Positions 17,671-23,433 of a DNA stretch of 23,433 nucleotides are shown here, in pieces. The DNA is taken from IMG/VR virus record IMGVR_UViG_3300032246_000347, positions 1 to 23,433 of that record; one strand, 5' to 3'. Made by a program: the position numbers and the translations under genes. Under the pieces are notes generated by a model. It did not search any database. It saw only the letters and a list, made by a program, of their open reading frames with translations, and was not told the DNA's origin. The first letter of the stretch is position 1. Each line of letters starts with the position of its first letter. The DNA is from a virus.

Positions 17671-20556
17671 GTGAACAATTTCCTCGACATTGTGCTTCCC
17701 AGTCAGGGGGCTTATTGTGCGGTAGGAATCAAAAGCAAAAAAGTAAAACCATCATTTCACCAAGATATATCTACCATTAATTTGGTTGGTCAAGGTTTAG
17801 ATGCTCAAGGAGTTGATGCATATTTTGCATTAGCTAGTTTTACCGACCCTGCTCTTGGTCGTACAGCAGACAACGTAGCGTTTTTACGTTCGTTCTTTTT
17901 AGATATAGATTGCGGTATTGGTAAGCCTTACATTGATTCTGCGGAGGCTTGCAAAGCGTTACGTATATTTATAACAACAACGGGATTGCCTATTCCAACT
18001 TTGGTTGGTTCTGGCGGTGGCGTGCATGTCTATTGGCCTTTAACAGAGGACATTGACTTAGCGACATGGTTGCCCCATGCGAAAGCATTAAAGCAATTGT
18101 GCAGAAATAAAGGGCTTCATGCAGACCCTGCGGTAACTGCGGATGCGGCTCGTATATTGCGTATACCTGACACTAATAATTACAAAGAAGCGGAAGCCCG
18201 TCCTGTTTTTGTTTTTAATTTAGGCGAACCTTGTGAGTTGGCAGATGTGGTTAGTTGTCTGCCGCAACCTGTGGCTCCTCTTGTTTCTTTAAGTTCTGCT
18301 AAACAGTTTGGCATGGACGAAACAAGTAGAGAGTTAGGCGGTGGAGAGTACCCCAAGTGTTCGTTTGTCAGGATTATGCGTAAGAGTTTGAAAGAAGTTG
18401 GTTGCGCTCAGATGGCAAATGCTTTGAACAATGCGGCAACTTTAGAAGAACCATTGTGGCGGGCTGTCTTGTCTATTGCATCTAGGTGCGAGGATAAAGA
18501 CGTTGCTATTCATAAAGTTTCCGTTGGGCATCCAGGCTACAACGCGTATGAGACAGAGAAAAAAGCGGCTGAAACAAAAGGCCCGTATACTTGTGCATGG
18601 TATAAAGACAATAACCCATCATTGTGCGAAGGGTGCGGGCATAATATTTCAAGTCCAATTTTGTTGGGCAAGATAGTAGAAGCTGCAACTGAAGCGCCTG
18701 TGGCAGGCCCTAATCCTGCAATGCAATACATTACGCCTGTTAGTTCAGGGGATGAGCCTGTTGAGGAAACTGTTAATGGCATTATTGTAGAGATACCTCC
18801 CTATCCGTATCCATATTTTAGGGGAGCGCAGGGTGGTATATATCGCAGTGATAGGGTTGGGGAAAATGACGTAGAGGTTGAAATCTATTCGAGAGACCTT
18901 TATATAACAGGACGCTTCTTTGACTCCGATGAGCACGGGGACGGAGAGGGGGAAATGGTAGGCATTAACTTGCACATGCCATTAGACGGCGTTAGGCGGT
19001 TTCATGCACGAGTATCTGACTTGTTCTCAAAAGAAGCGATGCGTGAAATTCTTATCGACAACGGAGTAGTTGCTTACGGAAAACAATTGGACTTACTTAT
19101 GGGATACTTTGCAAATAGCATTAGAAAATTACAGACGCAGTTCTCTGCGAACAAAACAAGAAGTCAAATGGGGTGGACTCCTGACTTGCTTGGGTTTGTT
19201 GTTGGGGAGTTAGAGTACACGGCAAGCGGGGTTAAGTTAGCTCCTCCTTCTAGTGGCACTCGGCAGTTAGCCCCTGCATTCAAACCCAAAGGCGATCTTG
19301 CTGAATGGAAGACAATGGCTAACTTCTACAACCGTGACGGGATGGAACCGCATGCGTTGGCGTTGTTCTTTGGCTTTGGCGCACCTTTACTAAAACTTCT
19401 AAACAATGAAGCAGTCAAGGGAGCTTTGGTTCACCTCAAGTCAAACGCATCAGGGTCAGGCAAAACCACGGCTCAGATGATGGTCAACTCAATCTTTGGT
19501 CATCCCACAGAATTGTTAATGACACAGGAGGATACCTATAACTCCAAGATGCACATGCTTGGCATGATGAACAGTATTGCATTTACGATTGACGAGATTA
19601 CCAATGCACCTGATGAAGAGCTTTCCAATACCGCATATGGAGCTACCAAAGGGCGAGCTAAACACCGTATGGGGCCGAAAGTAAATGAGTTGCGTGCCAA
19701 CAATACCAAGTGGTGTACGATTACATTAACGTCATCAAACGCATCATTGGTGGATAAACTTGCGGCTTTAAAGAGCACGGCTGACGGAGAGATGCGTAGG
19801 GTGTTTGAGATGGAAGTGTCCCGCATTGAAGGCATCCCTAAAGCTGAAGTTGATGTTATTTTTGGAAAGATTGCGGACAACTACGGCGTAGCAGGGCCTG
19901 TGTTTATCAAGTACGTTGTGTCTCACTTGGATGAAGTGGTGGAGAGCTTGCTTGAGATGCGTAAGAAGATTGACTCGGCGCTTAATTTGCAGAACTCAGA
20001 TCGTTTCTATTCAGACATATTGGCTTGTGCGTTTGTGGGCGGGCTTATTGCCAAAAACTGTGAGTTGCATGAGTTAGATATACCCCGCGTATATACATAC
20101 GCTTTGAGCACCGTTGAGCAAAACAGGATTGCAAATGCCAATAACATTGGAAGCCCCTTGATGGTGGCGCAGGAAACTTTGTCAGGTTTTATTAATGAGA
20201 ACATAAACAATACGCTTGTGATTGATAACCCGACTAATAGTGCTGTACCCCCTGCACCAATTATTTCTCCTCGTCAAGGCTTGAAACAACGCTACGAACC
20301 TGATACCCAAGAGTTGTTTATTACTGCTCAAGACTTCAGGGCTTACTTCACCAAGCGTCAGGTGGACGTGCGTGAAAGCATCAAGCATTTAGTTGCCGCA
20401 GGTATTATGAAGAATAATGGATTGTCAGTTACTAAGCGTATTGGCGCAGGCGCTATTGGCAGTTTAAGCGGTTTGAATGTCAGATGTTATTGTTTTGACG
20501 GGACGGCTATAGGTGTCAGCACAGCTTCCTTTAAATCAACCGACAGCGAAGAATAA
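17671..20556 (+). CDS. Primase-polymerase/helicase fusion (AEP plus DUF927-like ATPase)
   Basis: A 961-residue replication protein. The N-terminal archaeo-eukaryotic primase domain has FFLDID (Asp78, Asp80), SGGGVHVYW (His119) and a DAARILRIPDT segment (159-168). Cysteines around residues 230-330, ending in CAWYKDNNPSLCEGC, suggest a zinc-binding stretch. The C-terminal ATPase shows Walker A SGSGKTT (594-600, Lys598), a Walker B-like IDE (640-642) and a SSN sensor-like motif, similar to DUF927 helicases. It should unwind and prime DNA for the polymerase at 11490. The start is GTG; only GTGAGG upstream helps. No linked replication origin is visible at this spot. Confidence 0.9.
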   Translation: MNNFLDIVLPSQGAYCAVGIKSKKVKPSFHQDISTINLVGQGLDAQGVDAYFALASFTDPALGRTADNVAFLRSFFLDIDCGIGKPYIDSAEACKALRIFITTTGLPIPTLVGSGGGVHVYWPLTEDIDLATWLPHAKALKQLCRNKGLHADPAVTADAARILRIPDTNNYKEAEARPVFVFNLGEPCELADVVSCLPQPVAPLVSLSSAKQFGMDETSRELGGGEYPKCSFVRIMRKSLKEVGCAQMANALNNAATLEEPLWRAVLSIASRCEDKDVAIHKVSVGHPGYNAYETEKKAAETKGPYTCAWYKDNNPSLCEGCGHNISSPILLGKIVEAATEAPVAGPNPAMQYITPVSSGDEPVEETVNGIIVEIPPYPYPYFRGAQGGIYRSDRVGENDVEVEIYSRDLYITGRFFDSDEHGDGEGEMVGINLHMPLDGVRRFHARVSDLFSKEAMREILIDNGVVAYGKQLDLLMGYFANSIRKLQTQFSANKTRSQMGWTPDLLGFVVGELEYTASGVKLAPPSSGTRQLAPAFKPKGDLAEWKTMANFYNRDGMEPHALALFFGFGAPLLKLLNNEAVKGALVHLKSNASGSGKTTAQMMVNSIFGHPTELLMTQEDTYNSKMHMLGMMNSIAFTIDEITNAPDEELSNTAYGATKGRAKHRMGPKVNELRANNTKWCTITLTSSNASLVDKLAALKSTADGEMRRVFEMEVSRIEGIPKAEVDVIFGKIADNYGVAGPVFIKYVVSHLDEVVESLLEMRKKIDSALNLQNSDRFYSDILACAFVGGLIAKNCELHELDIPRVYTYALSTVEQNRIANANNIGSPLMVAQETLSGFINENINNTLVIDNPTNSAVPPAPIISPRQGLKQRYEPDTQELFITAQDFRAYFTKRQVDVRESIKHLVAAGIMKNNGLSVTKRIGAGAIGSLSGLNVRCYCFDGTAIGVSTASFKSTDSEE

Positions 20557-20770
20557 AGAGCTCAACGTCGTTGAGATCAGCGGCGTGGAGTTTTTTATTT
20601 ACTGGGATAAACTAACTGTCGGGGCATCTTTCTTTTTACCCACTACTGCAACCCCAAAGCAAATAGCAAAGATTCTTGACCCTATTGCCGAACAACTGCA
20701 ATATAAATTAGAAGTACGAGCCCGTTGTGAATACGGGCGGTATGGCGCTAGGGTTTGGCGTACTTACTGA
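20513..20770 (+). CDS. Small conserved-looking phage protein
   Basis: An 85-residue protein. The central VEFFIYWDKLTVGASFFLPT, followed by TPKQIAKIL, is a compact beta-beta-helix pattern, and the C-terminal part is basic (EVRARCEYGRYGARVWR). The frame begins with GTG at 20513, inside the primase gene; TTG at about 20570 is possible. It ends 7 bp into the opposite-strand gene, so the two stop codons overlap. Not recognised with certainty. Confidence 0.65.
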   Translation: MSAQLPLNQPTAKNKELNVVEISGVEFFIYWDKLTVGASFFLPTTATPKQIAKILDPIAEQLQYKLEVRARCEYGRYGARVWRTY

Positions 20771-23433
20771 TTTGCAATCTCTACTTTGGCTTCTCGTAGC
20801 CAACGTACGATTTCGGTTTCGTACTTTTTGATTTCTTCTAATTCTTTATTTCGTTCTTCGTTGCTCATTGTTTGAGCGCCATCAGGACTGTTTAAAAACT
20901 TGCGGTAAGCTCTAGTGTTTTCCAACTGTTGCAATGTAGAGTTTACATACGAGTTAAGCATCAATTGGTCAGCATGCTTTTCTTGGAATGCAATTGCCGC
21001 ATTTACATCGACTTTAGCCAACTCAGTCAAACTGTTGTGCAACTGTCCAACTTTCTCTCTAGTCTCGTAGAACTCGCCTATGCGTCGTGTGCCAACAGGA
21101 TCATACATGTAGTTGCTGAACAATGCCCACTTATGCAGGGGTCTATCTGTTCTAGTTGGGTTTAGCAAACTGTCAGTCACCATTGTAGTCATGGCGGCAG
21201 TTGATCCTAGATACCCACGCAACGAATTGTCAATCATGATTGGGGATATCTCAGCACCAACTGTATCTTTTGCGTATTTGGAAATTGCCAACGCCAATTC
21301 AGACGTAGTCTCATTGGTACGCATACTGGGGAGCATGCCCTTTTGGTGGATACCCTCAAGCTGTCTGCCAGTCAAGAATGAATAGTTAGTCACGGCTTCA
21401 AGCACAGGTTTAAGCGCTTGTGGTACAGGCGTTACCTTACCAACGTATTGCTCATACATGTTTGCAAAGGTTGTGCGAACTGCTTCATTGGCTTCTTGTT
21501 CTTCAGGCGTTCCATGACGACGCATGTACTCTACAACACGTTCAGGAATGACTTTAAATATTGCACCCAACTCACCTGGGACTGATAGCTTAACGCCATT
21601 GCCAAATATCCAGTTGTTATCTCTGGTACGAAGATCCATTTCGTTGTAATCATCGTCATCTGATTTACCCATTGCATACATCAAACTAAATGTAGTTACA
21701 GCGGCGGCTCTGTTCCAGAACAAAGCACGGGCTTGGGCTCGACCCACAGAAGAACTGGAATCAATGCCAGATGCGGAACGGTATAGCACATCCATACCTT
21801 GAACGTACGCATTAAAGAACGGCACGGTTGTTACCATTGCATTGGTAAACTCGCTTGATCCACGGCGACGGAAGTTAATAAACTCACGAGCACGGGTCTG
21901 CGCCAACAACACATCGTTGTTATTTTCTTTCAGAGTATGTTTGTAAATAGCGGCACGCACGGCTAAGTCAGATGCACGGGTAATGCCTTCTAACTTATGT
22001 AACATGCCTTTTACAAAGCCCCTTGGTTTGTACCCTAAATCTGCAAGTAGGGATGCGGCAGGCTTTCCGTTTACAAAGTCGTACTGGCCTACGATACCAA
22101 ACTCACTCAGTTCTTTAATCATGGGGTGCTGTACACCCATGAGTTCTGCAAGCGCTAATTTGGGGAAGTTGGTAAGGGATGACCACAACAAGCCCGCAGG
22201 GTTCTTAACACCTGATGTCAATAGGGCACGCTGAACATCATCGGTTACCTGCTTCAAAGCAAAAGGAGGCAAGGCGGTTACGGCTGTACGTAAGATGTTT
22301 GAGAATTCCCCAAGCGCACGCAGTATCCACATTTTTGGAGGATTCAAGTCTTTGAATGCCAACACATCATACTTGCTTGGCAGCGCCCAGTATCGCATTT
22401 CTCCATTTACATATCCGTAGACTGTGTTGGATTCATACCCAGGGCTTACGCCTAATGGTTTAGCTTGTCCAAGGGCTTCTAAGTTTTTGAGCGTATTGAT
22501 GGTTGCATCAGTCTTTGTAACTTGACCAATCATCCATCCCAAAGTATTCATGTAGTTATCGAACACATTGCCCACAGGTCGTTTCTCGGAACCAATCAGT
22601 TCTGGCAGCCTGCCAACTTGTGCAATGCCCTTGCCTGATAAACGTTTGACTTTGCTAAACTTTTCTGCAAAATCGTCAATACGATCAAACGGCACATAAC
22701 CTATTACTTCTTTCCAAGCCTTGCCATCGTCAGGAGTTAACCTGCCTACTTGAATCATGTGGTCAACCAAAGCAACACGGGCGTCATCCATCAACTTGCT
22801 AATAGCTTGCAACTCGGGTTGGGATTTGTATTCGGCAACCAATTGATCTATTTCATGGTCTTTTAGATGCAGAATAAACGACGTACCGTTTGTCTTGTTG
22901 GACTTACGCATTTCATCAAGGCGCACGCCCTCTAATATACGGCTTGCCAATTGTGTGGCACGATCAAAAGAATAACCGTTTTTAGCGCCCCATGCTTTAA
23001 TGTCTTTGTACACATCGGCAGGCGGTCTAATATTAGATTGGTTTGTAACTCTCCACAAACCTGTAACAGGGTCTTTTTCAATTGCACCCCTTTGGAAGTA
23101 ATCCAATAATAACTTGGTGTAGTCTTGAGCTTGACGGTACAACCCCATCGGGTTTAAGTCTCCGATTGCATCTCGTACAGCGCCATTGAATTTTTTAGAC
23201 AAACGACTTTCAATAGTTGCAGCTGCGTCTACGTGTTTGGTGCGGAACTTAGTTACGTTGTCTACGTCTTTGTTATCTCTGAAGCCATCAACCAAACGGG
23301 TTAATACATTTTTTTCTTCTGCATCTAACTTGCCCATCGAGTCAACTAAAGCCTCGGTTGATGGGGCTACTGAGAAACGTATGTCAGGATTGGTGCGGTC
23401 GTATTGCCCTTGATTAAATACTGATTTAATTTG
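20764..23433 (-). CDS. Large polyvalent virion protein, C-terminal part (LPD38-like), partial
   Basis: 889 codons are in the window, and the frame is open through its right edge, so the true N-terminus is outside. An internal ATG at 23337 is not the start: upstream residues read IKSVFNQGQYDRTNPDIRFS, the linker that follows catalytic domains in many large phage polyvalent proteins. The C-terminal part matches what I know of LPD38: a long helical region, then MDVLYRSASGIDSS, RAAAVTTFSLMYAMG and a conserved WALFSNYMYDPVG-type end. These proteins are packaged in the virion and injected into the host. The antisense orientation marks the switch from replication to structural genes. One palindrome variant is encoded at 23025-23038. 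Confidence 0.85.
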   Translation of the reverse strand, partial: QIKSVFNQGQYDRTNPDIRFSVAPSTEALVDSMGKLDAEEKNVLTRLVDGFRDNKDVDNVTKFRTKHVDAAATIESRLSKKFNGAVRDAIGDLNPMGLYRQAQDYTKLLLDYFQRGAIEKDPVTGLWRVTNQSNIRPPADVYKDIKAWGAKNGYSFDRATQLASRILEGVRLDEMRKSNKTNGTSFILHLKDHEIDQLVAEYKSQPELQAISKLMDDARVALVDHMIQVGRLTPDDGKAWKEVIGYVPFDRIDDFAEKFSKVKRLSGKGIAQVGRLPELIGSEKRPVGNVFDNYMNTLGWMIGQVTKTDATINTLKNLEALGQAKPLGVSPGYESNTVYGYVNGEMRYWALPSKYDVLAFKDLNPPKMWILRALGEFSNILRTAVTALPPFALKQVTDDVQRALLTSGVKNPAGLLWSSLTNFPKLALAELMGVQHPMIKELSEFGIVGQYDFVNGKPAASLLADLGYKPRGFVKGMLHKLEGITRASDLAVRAAIYKHTLKENNNDVLLAQTRAREFINFRRRGSSEFTNAMVTTVPFFNAYVQGMDVLYRSASGIDSSSSVGRAQARALFWNRAAAVTTFSLMYAMGKSDDDDYNEMDLRTRDNNWIFGNGVKLSVPGELGAIFKVIPERVVEYMRRHGTPEEQEANEAVRTTFANMYEQYVGKVTPVPQALKPVLEAVTNYSFLTGRQLEGIHQKGMLPSMRTNETTSELALAISKYAKDTVGAEISPIMIDNSLRGYLGSTAAMTTMVTDSLLNPTRTDRPLHKWALFSNYMYDPVGTRRIGEFYETREKVGQLHNSLTELAKVDVNAAIAFQEKHADQLMLNSYVNSTLQQLENTRAYRKFLNSPDGAQTMSNEERNKELEEIKKYETEIVRWLREAKVEIANQ
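23025..23038. repeat. Palindrome variant GTCTAATATTAGAT, copy 13 (in gene)
   Basis: One end base differs; the 12-bp core is exact. It lies inside the large minus-strand gene, read as Ser-Asn-Ile-Arg. It is the only copy right of 8531 and may be a fortuitous coding occurrence or a distant site. Confidence 0.7.

Noticed and set aside
20477-20512. In-frame ATG upstream of the gene at 20513
   Set aside because: A TAG stop directly before 20513 ends that frame after 11 codons.

Overview
This 23.4 kb window looks like part of a tailed-phage genome, or a prophage or plasmid-phage of that kind. It carries tightly packed early and replication genes on the plus strand and one very large virion-type gene on the minus strand. 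The gene set supports this: small conserved phage proteins, a family A DNA polymerase without a 5' nuclease domain, a primase-helicase, a candidate single-stranded DNA-binding protein, DUF3310, VRR-NUC, SNF2, HNH and Cas4-like nuclease genes, and a polyvalent internal virion protein. Genes overlap by ATGA or lie end to end, and many start after a standard AAAGGAAA ribosome site. I see no ribosomal, tRNA, integrase or transposase genes. The host cannot be read from the sequence; a Gram-negative bacterium with ordinary sigma70 promoters fits.

Layout. Positions 1-594 are a gene-free control region with clustered GTTAC/GTAAC motifs, an AT-rich tract, inverted and direct repeats and a promoter. 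It drives a 185-residue two-HTH protein (595-1152), followed by a terminator. A near-consensus promoter (1266-1294) then starts a leader of about 660 nt with no clear gene. From 1965 to about 9065 there are small phage genes and a MoxR ATPase / VWA-metallopeptidase / DUF3150-like module. From 9069 to 11489 there are short accessory genes and a VRR-NUC nuclease. From 11490 to 20770 lies replication and recombination: DNA polymerase, Cas4-like nuclease, HNH, terminator, SNF2 helicase, promoter with structured leader, coiled-coil protein, SSB-like protein, HTH protein, primase-helicase and a small protein. Positions 20764-23433 (minus) are the C-terminal part of a large polyvalent protein that runs off the right edge.

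The main discovery candidate is a perfect 14-bp palindrome, ATCTAATATTAGAT. It occurs 11 times exactly and twice more with one changed end base. Twelve of the 13 copies lie in the first 8.5 kb, several between a stop codon and the next ribosome site, and in four cases the palindrome itself contains the stop codon of the reading frame before it. One copy sits just upstream of the -35 box of the HTH gene, another lies inside that gene, and a third is the exact centre of a 46-bp dyad. This resembles a dispersed operator network, like the stoperators of some temperate phages, or a set of RNA hairpin punctuation sites. The HTH protein at 595-1152 is the obvious candidate binder, but that is inference.
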